64,000 bases of DNA from Tenuibacillus multivorans (GTDB lineage Bacteria; Bacillota; Bacilli; Bacillales; Alkalibacillaceae), in NCBI RefSeq assembly GCF_900103915.1, contig NZ_FNIG01000004.1, positions 186,001 through 250,000 of the forward strand. The letters are read 5' to 3'. Of the stretch, positions 23,755 through 32,370 are shown piece after piece. The position numbers were made by a program, and so were the translations under genes. Position 1 is the stretch's first letter, and each line of letters starts with the position of its first letter. Below the pieces are notes generated by a model, which was not told the DNA's origin, made no database searches, and saw only the letters and a program-made list of their open reading frames with translations.

Positions 23755-24561
23755 GTGGAAGAGTTAAATAAGGCTGTTGAAGTGGAAAAGGAAGGTCTTA
23801 GACGTCGACAACGAAATAATCGCATTAAGCAAGTTTTAACAATCTCGTCTCCAATATTCATGTTATTGATCTGGGAAGTTCTTTCACAGACAGCAATCAT
23901 TGACCCAAGGTTTTTCCCACCACCAACTAAAATTATTGAAACATTAGTTGGAATGGGGACTTCAGGCGAGTTGTTTGAACACGTTCAAGTGAGTTTGATT
24001 CGTATTTTGGCTGGGTTTTTATTGGGTGTCATTCCAGCCATCACATTAGGTTTATTGATGGGAATGTATTCAGCGATTCGGCATTTTTTCTCACCATTAA
24101 TTATGGCGTTAATGCCGATTCCAACTCTCGCATTATTGCCACTAATCCTCATTATTTTTGGAATTGGTGAGTTCTCAAAAATAGTAACGATTGCGGCGAG
24201 TGTCTTTTTCCCAGTCGTGATTAATACGGCGGCAGGAGTGACGAATATTGATAAAATTTATGCTGATGTCGCTAAAAACTACGGGGCCAACCCGACAGAC
24301 TTTTTCCTGAAAATTGCTTTGCCTGGAGCGATGCCTGTCATGATGGAAGGGATTCAAATGGGGCAGGCGATTGCATTATTGACCATCGTTGCAGCTGAAA
24401 TGATTGGCGCCAATTCAGGTATAGGTTATGTCATATGGATGAATTACAAGGCATTTCTCATTCCTGAAATGTTTGTAGGTCTCATATTAATATCGTTTTT
24501 TGGCTACTTGTTCTCGTTATTATTACGCGGCCTACAAAGTAAATTAATTCCATGGAAGTAA
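23755..24561 (+). CDS. ABC transporter permease, SsuC/TauC-like
   Basis: Membrane subunit of a nitrate/taurine/sulfonate-type importer. The GTG at 23755 is chosen because GAGGTGAT is seven bases upstream; earlier in-frame ATGs have no ribosome site. The 268-residue product has an N-terminal cytoplasmic stretch, five to six helices, and the permease signature EAA loop NYGANPTDFFLKIALPGAMPV (about 180-200), quoted as NYGANPTDFF...LPGAMP. The ATPase follows 15 bases later and the binding protein after that, so the three genes form an operon. The substrate could be a sulfonate, a thiamine precursor or nitrate. Confidence 0.88.
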   Translation: MEELNKAVEVEKEGLRRRQRNNRIKQVLTISSPIFMLLIWEVLSQTAIIDPRFFPPPTKIIETLVGMGTSGELFEHVQVSLIRILAGFLLGVIPAITLGLLMGMYSAIRHFFSPLIMALMPIPTLALLPLILIIFGIGEFSKIVTIAASVFFPVVINTAAGVTNIDKIYADVAKNYGANPTDFFLKIALPGAMPVMMEGIQMGQAIALLTIVAAEMIGANSGIGYVIWMNYKAFLIPEMFVGLILISFFGYLFSLLLRGLQSKLIPWK

Positions 24562-24576
24562 AGGAGGAAATGACGT

Positions 24577-25368
24577 TTGCAAAGTCAAGAAAAGATTCAG
24601 GTGAATCAGTTAACGAAAGTATTTTTTAAAAATAAAGAACGCGTCATGGCCCTAAAGGATATTAATTTTTCGATAAAAAATGGGGAATTCGTTTGTATTT
24701 TAGGACCAAGTGGCTGCGGCAAAACAACATTATTAAGAATTTTAGCTGGATTAGAGAAATCAAGCTCTGGTGATCACCGGATTCATGCAAGTCGTACTAA
24801 TCATCCTTTACAATCGATGGTGTTTCAGGAACAAGGTGTCATACCTTGGATGACTGTTCAAGAGAATGTTTCACTTGGGTTAAGGATGCGTCACGTACCC
24901 AAAAATCATATCAAAGAAAGAACGAAAACATACTTACAAAAGGTCGGCCTTACGCCTTATGCTGATTTATATCCTAAAGAATTATCAGGTGGGATGAAGC
25001 AACGGGTGAGTATTGCCCGGGCGTTTGCGAATGATCCTGAAATTTTACTAATGGATGAACCGTTTGCCGCTTTAGATGAACAAAATAAGTTCATTTTACA
25101 AGAGGAATTACTATCGATTTGGGAAGAGACGAAAAAAACCGTTATTTTTATAACACACAGTATTGATGAAGCGATTTTATTGAGTGATCGTATATTTTTA
25201 ATGAGTGCACAACCTGGAACGATTAAGGATGAGGTTAAAGTGGATTTACCACGACCCCGTCAAATGACACAAGTACGGTCCGATCCTAAAATGGCTGATG
25301 TATTTCTAAAAATTTGGAACCACCTGCAAACAGAAGTGCAGGAATCAAGAATTAAGAGCGAAAGGTAG
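24577..25368 (+). CDS. ABC transporter ATP-binding protein, SsuB/TauB-like
   Basis: A TTG start at 24577 follows AAAGGAGGA. The 263-residue ATPase has Walker [10 protein letters not shown] (about 43-51), Q-loop VFQEQG, signature LSGGMKQR (about 137-144), Walker [14 protein letters not shown] and the switch His in FITHSIDEA. The motif [12 protein letters not shown] is typical of NitT/TauT-type importers. It works with the permease upstream and the lipoprotein downstream. Confidence 0.92.
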   Translation: MQSQEKIQVNQLTKVFFKNKERVMALKDINFSIKNGEFVCILGPSGCGKTTLLRILAGLEKSSSGDHRIHASRTNHPLQSMVFQEQGVIPWMTVQENVSLGLRMRHVPKNHIKERTKTYLQKVGLTPYADLYPKELSGGMKQRVSIARAFANDPEILLMDEPFAALDEQNKFILQEELLSIWEETKKTVIFITHSIDEAILLSDRIFLMSAQPGTIKDEVKVDLPRPRQMTQVRSDPKMADVFLKIWNHLQTEVQESRIKSER

Positions 25369-26442
25369 ATGAACATGATAAAAAAGTGGTGGATGGCTCC
25401 GCTTTTAGTGTTAGTACTTGTTTTAAGTGCTTGTAGCGAAGATGAGGTACAGGAAGGTTCGGGTCAAGAAACGGAAGAGGGGCTTGAACCTTTAGATGAA
25501 AAGGCAACGGTTATTGTAGCTGAAGATGGGGCTGCATCTGGTGCAGGCTTTTATATTGCTAATGAAATGGGGTATTTTGCTGATTACAATATCGAAATTG
25601 AGTTTGCCACATTTAGTAATAGTGATGAAATGTTACCAGCTCTTGCTTCAGGCGAAGTAGATGTCGCTGGCGGTATATCGAGTGCCTCGTTTTTCAACTC
25701 CATTGCGCAAGGTATTGATGTAAGGATGATTGCGGATAAGGGACATAATACGGAAGGCAATTCCTATTTTACTTTTGTGATTCGTGAAGACCTCCAAGAT
25801 GAGATTACGAGCTACGAAGATTTCGAGGGCCGTACAATTGCTGTATCGACGCAAAATGGGGTTGATGATTACATCTTCCAACAGATGCTTGAGCATGCTG
25901 GCTTAACTCGAGATGATGTCGAATTTGAATTAATGGGTGACTTTGGAAACATGCTAGCAGCTATGGGGAATCAAACAATTGATGCAGCCCTACAGATTGA
26001 ACCATTGATCACACAGGGAGAATCACAGGGGTTACATGTGAGATTTGGAGATGCAACCGATTATGCACCAGAAGCACAAATTGCGATGGTACTTGGATCA
26101 CCTGATTTTCTAAATGAGGATCGTGAAATTGCTAAACGATTTATGGCAGCCTACTTAAAAGGTGTCCGTGATTACAACGATGCCTTTATTAAAGAAACGG
26201 GTGATCTTGACAAAATTATTGATATTATGACGGAATACACAGCCTTAAAGGACCCAGAAACATGGAAAGAGGTAGGCGTGACAGGGTTAGATCCTAATGG
26301 AAAAATGTTTGTTGAAGATATTCATAATCAATATGAAGTGTATAAGGAAAACGGTGCTATTAAAGGTGAACTAAATTTAGATCAAGTTGTGGATACATCA
26401 TTGGTAGAAGAGGTCGTCGATTTAATTGGAGAATATGAATAA
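25369..26442 (+). CDS. Substrate-binding lipoprotein, NMT1/SsuA-like
   Basis: The signal peptide ends with lipobox VLSAC (Cys at about 20), so the protein is membrane-anchored outside. The mature 335 residues follow the NMT1/SsuA pattern: ASGAGFYIANEMGYFADYNIE, then LASGEVDVAGGISSASFFN and a later DAALQIEPLITQG. It begins right at the ATPase stop codon, so the operon is compact; the ATG at 25375 is an alternative start. It binds a small anion or heterocycle not determined here. A terminator follows. Confidence 0.9.
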   Translation: MNMIKKWWMAPLLVLVLVLSACSEDEVQEGSGQETEEGLEPLDEKATVIVAEDGAASGAGFYIANEMGYFADYNIEIEFATFSNSDEMLPALASGEVDVAGGISSASFFNSIAQGIDVRMIADKGHNTEGNSYFTFVIREDLQDEITSYEDFEGRTIAVSTQNGVDDYIFQQMLEHAGLTRDDVEFELMGDFGNMLAAMGNQTIDAALQIEPLITQGESQGLHVRFGDATDYAPEAQIAMVLGSPDFLNEDREIAKRFMAAYLKGVRDYNDAFIKETGDLDKIIDIMTEYTALKDPETWKEVGVTGLDPNGKMFVEDIHNQYEVYKENGAIKGELNLDQVVDTSLVEEVVDLIGEYE

Positions 26443-26458
26443 CGTATACAAATGGGAA

Positions 26459-26496
26459 AGAAGTGTGCTTTATTATTAAGCACGCTTCTTTTTTTA
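26459..26496 (+). terminator. Terminator after the SsuCBA-like operon
   Basis: GAAGTGTGCTT / AAGCACGCTTC stem, seven-base loop, run of seven T. Confidence 0.85.
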
Positions 26497-26579
26497 TTTG
26501 TAAAGCTAAAATAGTGAATCGAAATTGTAAACCCTTTCAATTATTTAAAAAATCTTATTTTAATAAAATGGTTTTATTA

Positions 26580-26623
26580 TGCATATTTATGTGTTAATAT
26601 TCATTTAATCGTATAAATATACA
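26580..26623. promoter_or_regulatory. Tandem ARG-box-like sites upstream of the art operon
   Basis: Compared with the arginine-repressor box TGAAT-W4-ATTCA, TGTGTTAATATTCA (26590-26603) agrees at 12 of 14 positions and CGTATAAATATACA (26610-26623) at 11 of 14. Their starts are 20 bp apart, and a weaker third copy is at 26580-26593. Tandem boxes spaced near 21 bp are usual for ArgR/AhrC operators. The last site ends about 20 bases before the ATG. Confidence 0.45.
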
Positions 26624-26643
26624 ATTTTGAAAGGAGAATAAAC

Positions 26644-27453
26644 ATGTTGAAAAAAGGAATGGTTTTATTTTTATCTATTTTTCTATTAGGTGTTTTAGCA
26701 GCCTGTGGGACTAGTGACAATCAAGCAAATGCATCAAAGGATTCAAATTCAGAGGAAGCAGGTAATGAAGATACAAAGGAAATTGACACATTAACTTTGG
26801 GAACGTCAGCAGATTTCCCTCCATTTGAATCCTTCTCAGTTGAAGGTGAATTTGAAGGTTTTGATATTGATTTAGCTCATCTCATCGCGGAGGAATTAGG
26901 CTATGAGCTTCAGATTAAAGATATGAAGTTTGACGGTTTAATCGGGGCATTGCAATCTGATCGCGTTGATATGGTAATGGCAGGTATGTCAGCAACTGAA
27001 AAACGCCAAAAAAATGTTGATTTTTCAACAGAATATCATTATTCAGGTGAAATGTTTGTTACGGGGAAAGATTCAGAGATTCAGAGTTTGGAAGATTTGG
27101 AAGGTAAAAAAGTTGGAGTTCAGCTCGGAACTATTCAACAGGAGGGGGCTGAAACGTTACAGGAAGACTATGACTTTGAATTACAACCTATGGATGAAGC
27201 TACTTACTTAATTCAGGAACTGAAAACGGGGCGTATCGATGTCGCTTATATGGATAAAACTGTCGCTGAAGGATTTATTGAAGAGCAGGATTTAGCAGGT
27301 TTTGATGATCCAACAACAAGCTCTCCTGGAATGGCTGTCGCATTTCCTAAAGATAGTGAGTTGGAAGGTGACGTAAGTGCTGTTATTGATCAATTTTTAG
27401 AAGATGGTACGATTGCTGAGTTAGAAGCGAAATGGGGATTGGACGAAGAATAA
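26644..27453 (+). CDS. artP: Amino-acid ABC transporter substrate-binding lipoprotein (ArtP/YqiX-like)
   Basis: A 269-residue lipoprotein with lipobox VLAAC (Cys21), an acidic linker and a family-3 solute-binding domain: LTLGTSADFPPFESF, then FDIDLAHLIAEELGY and MVMAGMSATEKRQKNVDFS. This is the polar amino-acid binding pattern, with an aromatic/acid pocket that in this subgroup accepts basic amino acids. The next two genes are almost identical in layout to B. subtilis YqiY and YqiZ, which import arginine. The arginine assignment is an inference supported by ARG-box-like sites upstream. Confidence 0.85.
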   Translation: MLKKGMVLFLSIFLLGVLAACGTSDNQANASKDSNSEEAGNEDTKEIDTLTLGTSADFPPFESFSVEGEFEGFDIDLAHLIAEELGYELQIKDMKFDGLIGALQSDRVDMVMAGMSATEKRQKNVDFSTEYHYSGEMFVTGKDSEIQSLEDLEGKKVGVQLGTIQQEGAETLQEDYDFELQPMDEATYLIQELKTGRIDVAYMDKTVAEGFIEEQDLAGFDDPTTSSPGMAVAFPKDSELEGDVSAVIDQFLEDGTIAELEAKWGLDEE

Positions 27454-27485
27454 ACTTACAGAAATAGAATTGAGGTGAATAAGGC

Positions 27486-28145
27486 ATGAATTTGGACTTC
27501 TCCCAAATCGTGCCTTATATTCCTTTTATGCTAGAGGGAATATGGGTTACATTAGGGTTTGTTATCATTGCGATTGTTATTGGGTTTTTTATCGGATCTT
27601 TTATTGCCTTAGTTAAGATTAGTCATATCAAAGTTTTGCGTTGGATCGCTGACTTCTATACGTCAGTTTTTCGTGGTACTCCTTTAATCTTACAATTGAT
27701 GTTTGTTTATTACGCTGTACCACAAGTTTTAGGCTATGATATATCACCTTTTTTATCAGCCATTTTAACGTTTGGTTTAAACTCATCAGCCTATGTTTCT
27801 GAAATTATACGTGCGGGAATTGAGGCAGTGGATAAGGGTCAGCGTGAGGCGGCTATGGCGTTAGGAATTCCATACCGCCCCATGATGATTAAAATTATTT
27901 TACCGCAAGCAATGAAAAATATTCTGCCGGCTTTGATGAATGAGTTTATCACGTTAACAAAGGAATCTGCGATTGTTTCTGTTATAAACTATTTGGACTT
28001 AATGAGACGTGCACAAGTCGTTGGAGCAGAATTGTATCGTAATTTTGAGGCTTATATTTTTGTGGGTGCCATTTATTACGTGATGGTTATGATGTTAACA
28101 GTACTTGGCAAGCTGTTAGAACGGAGGCTTAAAAAAAGTGATTAA
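27486..28145 (+). CDS. artQ: Amino-acid ABC transporter permease (ArtQ/YqiY-like)
   Basis: A 219-residue HisM-type permease, the same length as YqiY. It begins [20 protein letters not shown], as expected. Further motifs are [15 protein letters not shown] (about 60-74) and the ATPase-contacting EAA loop [23 protein letters not shown], quoted as [10 protein letters not shown]...ILPQAM (about 121-143). GAGGTGAA precedes the ATG. It overlaps the ATPase gene by eight bases. Confidence 0.9.
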   Translation: MNLDFSQIVPYIPFMLEGIWVTLGFVIIAIVIGFFIGSFIALVKISHIKVLRWIADFYTSVFRGTPLILQLMFVYYAVPQVLGYDISPFLSAILTFGLNSSAYVSEIIRAGIEAVDKGQREAAMALGIPYRPMMIKIILPQAMKNILPALMNEFITLTKESAIVSVINYLDLMRRAQVVGAELYRNFEAYIFVGAIYYVMVMMLTVLGKLLERRLKKSD

Positions 28146-28860
28146 AGTCGAGAATTTGCATAAAAGCTTTGGAGATATAGAGGTATTACAGAATATTAAT
28201 ACTTCCATTGAAAAAGGCGAAGTGGTAGCCATTATCGGTCCTTCCGGCTCTGGAAAGTCTACATTTTTACGTTGTATAAATGTATTAGAATCGCCGACTG
28301 CAGGACATATATGGGTTGATGGGGAAGATTTAACAGAACCAGGAGTCAATATTTTAAATATACGACAAAAAATTGGTATGGTTTTTCAGCACTTTCACCT
28401 CTTCCCACATATGAAGGTATTGGACAACTTAACATATGCTCCATTAACGGTAAAAGATGTATCTAAACTAGAGGCGGAGACCCATGCACACGAACTGTTA
28501 TCTAGTGTTGGGTTAAGTGATAAGATAGATGCTTATCCGAATAGCTTGTCGGGCGGACAGAAGCAAAGAGTTGCCATTGCTCGTGCTTTGGCTATGGAAC
28601 CTGAATTAATGCTGTTTGATGAACCGACTTCCGCCTTAGATCCTGAAATGGTTAAGGAAGTGTTGGATGTCATAAAATCACTTGCCAAATCAGGCATGAC
28701 CATGGCTGTTGTAACTCATGAAATGGGATTTGCTCGAGAGGTTGCTGACCGTATTATATTTATGGATTATGGCAAAATAGTGGAGGAGGCGAAGCCAGAA
28801 GAGTTTTTCTCCTCTGCGAAAACAGATCGTGCTAGAGACTTTTTGGAAAAGGTTCTATAA
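28138..28860 (+). CDS. artR: Amino-acid ABC transporter ATP-binding protein (ArtR/YqiZ-like)
   Basis: GTG start at 28138, with CGGAGG upstream inside the permease gene. The 240-residue ATPase has Walker [10 protein letters not shown] (about 34-42), Q-loop [15 protein letters not shown], signature [15 protein letters not shown], Walker [17 protein letters not shown] and the His switch [18 protein letters not shown] is characteristic of polar amino-acid importers. Length equals YqiZ of B. subtilis. Confidence 0.93.
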   Translation: MIKVENLHKSFGDIEVLQNINTSIEKGEVVAIIGPSGSGKSTFLRCINVLESPTAGHIWVDGEDLTEPGVNILNIRQKIGMVFQHFHLFPHMKVLDNLTYAPLTVKDVSKLEAETHAHELLSSVGLSDKIDAYPNSLSGGQKQRVAIARALAMEPELMLFDEPTSALDPEMVKEVLDVIKSLAKSGMTMAVVTHEMGFAREVADRIIFMDYGKIVEEAKPEEFFSSAKTDRARDFLEKVL

Positions 28861-28923
28861 GTTGGGGAACGAATAAATAAGCAGGAATTGCGGAAGCGGT
28901 AAACGAAGATATTACGGTTGTTG

Positions 28924-29016
28924 ATGAAAAAAGAACCGATTCCGATTTCGAAACGGGATATGAAACGATATCAACGTATTCAAAAAGAACATAAAAAAAT
29001 GGAAGATCAAGATTAA
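28924..29016 (+). CDS. Possible small basic protein, 30 aa
   Basis: An ATG followed by 30 charged codons: MKKEPIPISKRDMKRYQ and then a Lys/His/Glu-rich helix. A terminator follows at once. There is no convincing ribosome site, and another frame over the same bases is also open, so it may be the end of a decayed gene. The rest of 28861-29242 contains only this, the terminator and AT-rich promoter-like DNA. Confidence 0.3.
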   Translation: MKKEPIPISKRDMKRYQRIQKEHKKMEDQD

Positions 29017-29018
29017 GT

Positions 29019-29043
29019 GACGTGCTTTGGCGCGTCTTTTTTT
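29019..29043 (+). terminator. Terminator after the art operon region
   Basis: GACGTGC / GCGCGTC stem with a four-base loop and a run of seven T. Confidence 0.8.
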
Positions 29044-29242
29044 GATAAAAAATATAAATTTTGTTCCACAGAAGGCGATAATGAACCGTAATTGTCCAAG
29101 TTTACATTATAAGTGTCCAAGTTTGTTGTTTTAATTTGCCTAGTAAGAAGGATTGTCAGAAAATTAATGTTAAAATGATAAAAAATATTCATGAAATTCG
29201 TAATAAAAAATAATCTATTCATAAGAGAGAAGAGGGATTTAC

Positions 29243-30379
29243 ATGTATGTAACCGTGTGTCCAGACTCGTTCAAAGGGAGTTTAAGTTCGAAAAATGCCG
29301 CCAAAACGATTGCCAAAGCTTGTCATGACGTGTTTCCTAATGCTCATGTCACCCAAATGCCAATGGCGGACGGAGGTGAGGGTACAATTGATGCCCTAAT
29401 ATACTCTACAGATGGTAAGCGTTATGAGAAAAGTGTCACAGGTCCTATAGGTCAGCCTATTGAATCCTATTTTGGGGTGCATGGTGATGGTGGCACTGCC
29501 TTTATTGAAGTTGGAAATACGGCGGGGCTCATTCAAGTACCTGAAGATGACCGGAATCCATATCATACGACATCTTATGGTTTAGGTGAAATGATTCAGC
29601 ATGTGTTAGATGAAGGTTTTAATCAAATCATTGTGGGTTTAGGAGGAAGCGCAACTAATGACGGTGGTTTAGGGATGCTGACGGCATTAGGTGCCAAATT
29701 TTACGATAAAAATGGACAACAAGTCGATTATTTCGGAAAAGATTTATTTAACATACATAACGTTGATTTAAGTATGCTAGACCCTCGTTTAAAAGATATA
29801 AGCATTCAAGTTGCATCAGATGTCGATAATCCTCTGTGTGGTGAAAGGGGGGCGAGTGCTATATTTGGACCCCAAAAAGGGGCAACAAATGAGCAGGTGC
29901 AAAGGTTAGATCAAGCTTTAGATAACTATGCAGCATTAATTGAGCAAGAAACCGGAAATGAGATAAGAAATGTACCTGGTGCTGGGGCTGCTGGTGGTCT
30001 CGGCTTTGCTTTAATGACGGTTGGATCAACCTTAACCTCGGGAGCAGAATTAGTCGGTCAAACGATGCAGCTAGAAGAATCGATAGCAAAAAGTCATTTG
30101 ATCATTACGGGGGAAGGACAAAGCGACGAACAAACGCTGTTTGGGAAGGCACCAAGCTATGTGGCGCAGTTAGCTCAGAAGCATCATAAGCCAGTTGTTC
30201 TTATATCAGGGTCGGTTGATGATCCAGATTTAAAATTACTAGATCAATTTACTGCAACCTTTTCAATTATGAATATGCCGATGAGTTTAACTGATGCAAT
30301 GGACCAAGTTGAACAACTTCTCTATGAGCAAAGTATTCAAGTGTTTAATTTTTATAAAACCATAGGGAAGTTCACATAA
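29243..30379 (+). CDS. Glycerate kinase (GlxK/GarK family)
   Basis: Phosphorylates D-glycerate with ATP, usually to 2-phosphoglycerate. The 378-residue protein starts MYVTVCPDSFKGSLSSKNAA and has MADGGEGTIDAL (about 42-53), the sugar-acid site GLGGSATNDGGLGML (about 133-147) and PGAGAAGGLGFAL (about 243). All are hallmarks of the glycerate kinase type I fold. It is followed 18 bases later by a GntP permease, which would bring glycerate in. Together they make a complete two-gene glycerate utilisation operon with no adjacent regulator. Confidence 0.93.
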   Translation: MYVTVCPDSFKGSLSSKNAAKTIAKACHDVFPNAHVTQMPMADGGEGTIDALIYSTDGKRYEKSVTGPIGQPIESYFGVHGDGGTAFIEVGNTAGLIQVPEDDRNPYHTTSYGLGEMIQHVLDEGFNQIIVGLGGSATNDGGLGMLTALGAKFYDKNGQQVDYFGKDLFNIHNVDLSMLDPRLKDISIQVASDVDNPLCGERGASAIFGPQKGATNEQVQRLDQALDNYAALIEQETGNEIRNVPGAGAAGGLGFALMTVGSTLTSGAELVGQTMQLEESIAKSHLIITGEGQSDEQTLFGKAPSYVAQLAQKHHKPVVLISGSVDDPDLKLLDQFTATFSIMNMPMSLTDAMDQVEQLLYEQSIQVFNFYKTIGKFT

Positions 30380-30397
30380 ATCAAAGGAGGGGAATAT

Positions 30398-31753
30398 ATG
30401 GAAGGCTTTGGCTTAGTTATTGTAATTATTGCAGCAGTCTTATTAGTTATTGGATTGACAGCAAAATTCAATGTTCATCCGTTTTTATCATTAATTATTG
30501 CCGCATTTGCTTTAGGGATTGCTGCTGGTTTACCTTTATCAGATGTCGTTGATGCCGTCAATAATGGGTTTGGCGGATTAATGGGTGGTATCGGTCTCGT
30601 GATCGTATTCGGTACGATTATTGGGGTTTTACTTGAAAAAACAGGTGCCGCTTATCGAATGGCGGAATTTGTTTTAAGGCTTGTAGGCGAAAAAAGACCT
30701 CAGCTCGCTATGAGTGTGATTGGGAGCATTGTCAGTGTACCTGTTTTTTGTGATTCGGGTTACGTCATTTTATCTTCATTGAAAAAGGCATTAGCTAAGC
30801 GGGCTAAGGTGGCGGTAGCCTCGATGGCGATTGCTTTATCGACTGGTTTGTTCGCCACCCATACCTTAGTACCACCGACACCAGGACCGATTGCCGCAGC
30901 TGGTAATATTGGTGCTGAGCAATATTTAGGTACTATTATTCTAATTGGGATTGTTGTAGCCATACCGGCTATTATGGCAGGTTATTTCTGGGCGATTAAA
31001 GTCGGAACAAAAATTAAAGTGGAAGGCGAGGATGATTGGGATTTTGACTACGATGAGGTCGTCAATCAATTTGGTGACATGCCATCAACTGGGAAGGCAT
31101 TCGCACCAATTATCGTTCCTATTATCTTGATTGGCTTAGGTTCAGTCGTCACGTTTGCTGAATGGGAAGGACCGTTTTTTAACTTCTTATTATTCTTAGG
31201 TTCACCTGTTGTTGCTTTATTGGTTGGAGTGTTATTTGCTTTAGCTCTAGTACCAAAATTCGATCGAGAGACGTTAAATGACTGGATCGGACTAGGTATT
31301 AAAGAAGCGGCTCCAATCTTACTCATTACAGGTGCTGGCGGTGCTTTTGGAACGGTTATTCAATCAACTGAAATTGCAGGATTCATCGAAGGTTTTGCAA
31401 GTAGTCCATTCTTAACGGGAGCATTCTTCCTATTAGTACCGTTCTTAATTGCAGCCGCATTAAAAACAGCGCAAGGTTCTTCCACTACTGCACTAGTGAT
31501 TACATCAACATTGGTAGCACCACTCCTTGTAGATGTTGGTATCACAGGTGCTGTACCAATGGCATTAGTCGTCATGGCAGTTGGAGCAGGTGCCATGGTT
31601 GTTTCCCATATTAATGATAGTTACTTCTGGGTCGTTAAAGAATTTAGTGGAATGTCGGTTACACAAGCCTATAAAGCACAAACGGGTGGTACACTTATTC
31701 AAGGTATAGTTGCGATTATCACAGCGATGATAATTTGGATGTTGTTTGTGTAA
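30398..31753 (+). CDS. GntP family permease, probably for glycerate
   Basis: A 451-residue polytopic permease with about 12 helices. The family motifs are FNVHPFLSLIIAAFALGIAAG near residue 25, quoted as NVHPFLSLIIAA, VPVFCDSGYVIL (about 112-123), ATHTLVPPTPGPIAAA (about 152-167) and LKTAQGSSTTALVITS near 355. GntP members import gluconate and related sugar acids by proton symport. Pairing with glycerate kinase makes glycerate the most likely substrate. AAAGGAGGGG precedes the ATG. Confidence 0.9.
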   Translation: MEGFGLVIVIIAAVLLVIGLTAKFNVHPFLSLIIAAFALGIAAGLPLSDVVDAVNNGFGGLMGGIGLVIVFGTIIGVLLEKTGAAYRMAEFVLRLVGEKRPQLAMSVIGSIVSVPVFCDSGYVILSSLKKALAKRAKVAVASMAIALSTGLFATHTLVPPTPGPIAAAGNIGAEQYLGTIILIGIVVAIPAIMAGYFWAIKVGTKIKVEGEDDWDFDYDEVVNQFGDMPSTGKAFAPIIVPIILIGLGSVVTFAEWEGPFFNFLLFLGSPVVALLVGVLFALALVPKFDRETLNDWIGLGIKEAAPILLITGAGGAFGTVIQSTEIAGFIEGFASSPFLTGAFFLLVPFLIAAALKTAQGSSTTALVITSTLVAPLLVDVGITGAVPMALVVMAVGAGAMVVSHINDSYFWVVKEFSGMSVTQAYKAQTGGTLIQGIVAIITAMIIWMLFV

Positions 31754-31774
31754 ACCAACACGTACAAATGAAAT

Positions 31775-31855
31775 AAATCCAGACTTAGGACCAAGAAATC
31801 CACACTCAGCCAAACAAATCCAGACTCAGGCCGAGAAATACTCAAACTGATCACT
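31775..31855. repeat. About four degenerate ~20-bp tandem repeats downstream of the GntP gene
   Basis: Units begin AAATCC(A)GACT or AAATCCACACT and continue CAGGCCGAG or a variant; they follow one another with a 20-21 bp period. Like the array after the NERD gene, they sit between a stop codon and the next terminator. They contain no gene. Confidence 0.7.
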
Positions 31856-31857
31856 AA

Positions 31858-31894
31858 AAAAGGGAATTGGGGCTTACTCTCCTAATTCCCTTTT
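31858..31894 (-). terminator. Terminator of the gene at 31874-32221
   Basis: AAGGGAATT / AATTCCCTT with further inner pairs and T run on both strands. The last codons of the minus-strand gene lie inside it. Confidence 0.75.
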
Positions 31895-32221
31895 TAATGT
31901 ATCAATGTATTGTTTTCCTTCTACTAAAGAAAGACCTAATGCTTCTCTAGCATGTTTAACCGCTTGAACATCCTTTCCCTCTTTTAATAGTTGGAGGAGT
32001 TTATCATCAATAGTCGCATCCTCATTTTTAAAATGCTGATTTTTCTTCTTTACCAAATACACTATCTGTATTATGCTGGCAAAAATAAAAATCAAATTAG
32101 TTAATGTGTTAATATTTTCAATACCTAGATTATTAACTAATAAATTTTTAAATAATGCTACTAGAGATAACACACCCACGATAAGCCACAGTAGGATAGA
32201 GAATTTGTCTAGTTTATTCAA
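31874..32221 (-). CDS. Membrane protein with C-terminal L7/L12-like helical motif
   Basis: A TTG at 32221 is chosen, with GGAGG seven bases upstream; an upstream in-frame TTG overlaps that ribosome site. The 115-residue product has two membrane helices (about residues 9-26 and 41-58), a basic linker (KKKNQHFK) and a soluble tail KLLQLLKEGKDVQAVKHARE followed by ALGLSLVEGKQYIDTL. This tail resembles the C-terminal fold of ribosomal protein L7/L12 (the VREATGLGLKEAK pattern). Such membrane-anchored L7/L12-like proteins are known but not functionally defined. Confidence 0.65.
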   Translation of the reverse strand: MNKLDKFSILLWLIVGVLSLVALFKNLLVNNLGIENINTLTNLIFIFASIIQIVYLVKKKNQHFKNEDATIDDKLLQLLKEGKDVQAVKHAREALGLSLVEGKQYIDTLKRELGE

Positions 32222-32370
32222 ATAGATAACCTCCAAATATTTGAGTTACAACTCTTATACCAATATAAGAAATTTTAACACATAAGATAAAACTCATAAT
32301 TACATTGCATAATTTTCCTTATCTTGGGACTAACTAAAAGTAAATCATTTATGAAGAAAGAGGAGTCGAG

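Noticed and set aside
23585-23755. Riboswitch (guanidine, TPP or S-box) before the SsuCBA-like operon
   Set aside because: No conserved core of any of these could be found; the hairpin with T run is explained as the terminator of the preceding gene.
26525-26540. Catabolite-response element (TTGTAAACCCTTTCAA) before the art operon
   Set aside because: The central CG of the consensus is replaced by CC; too weak for a call.
29013-29222. Minus-strand open frame in AT-rich DNA
   Set aside because: It overlaps the terminator and promoter region, has no ribosome site and has a composition typical of random AT-rich sequence.
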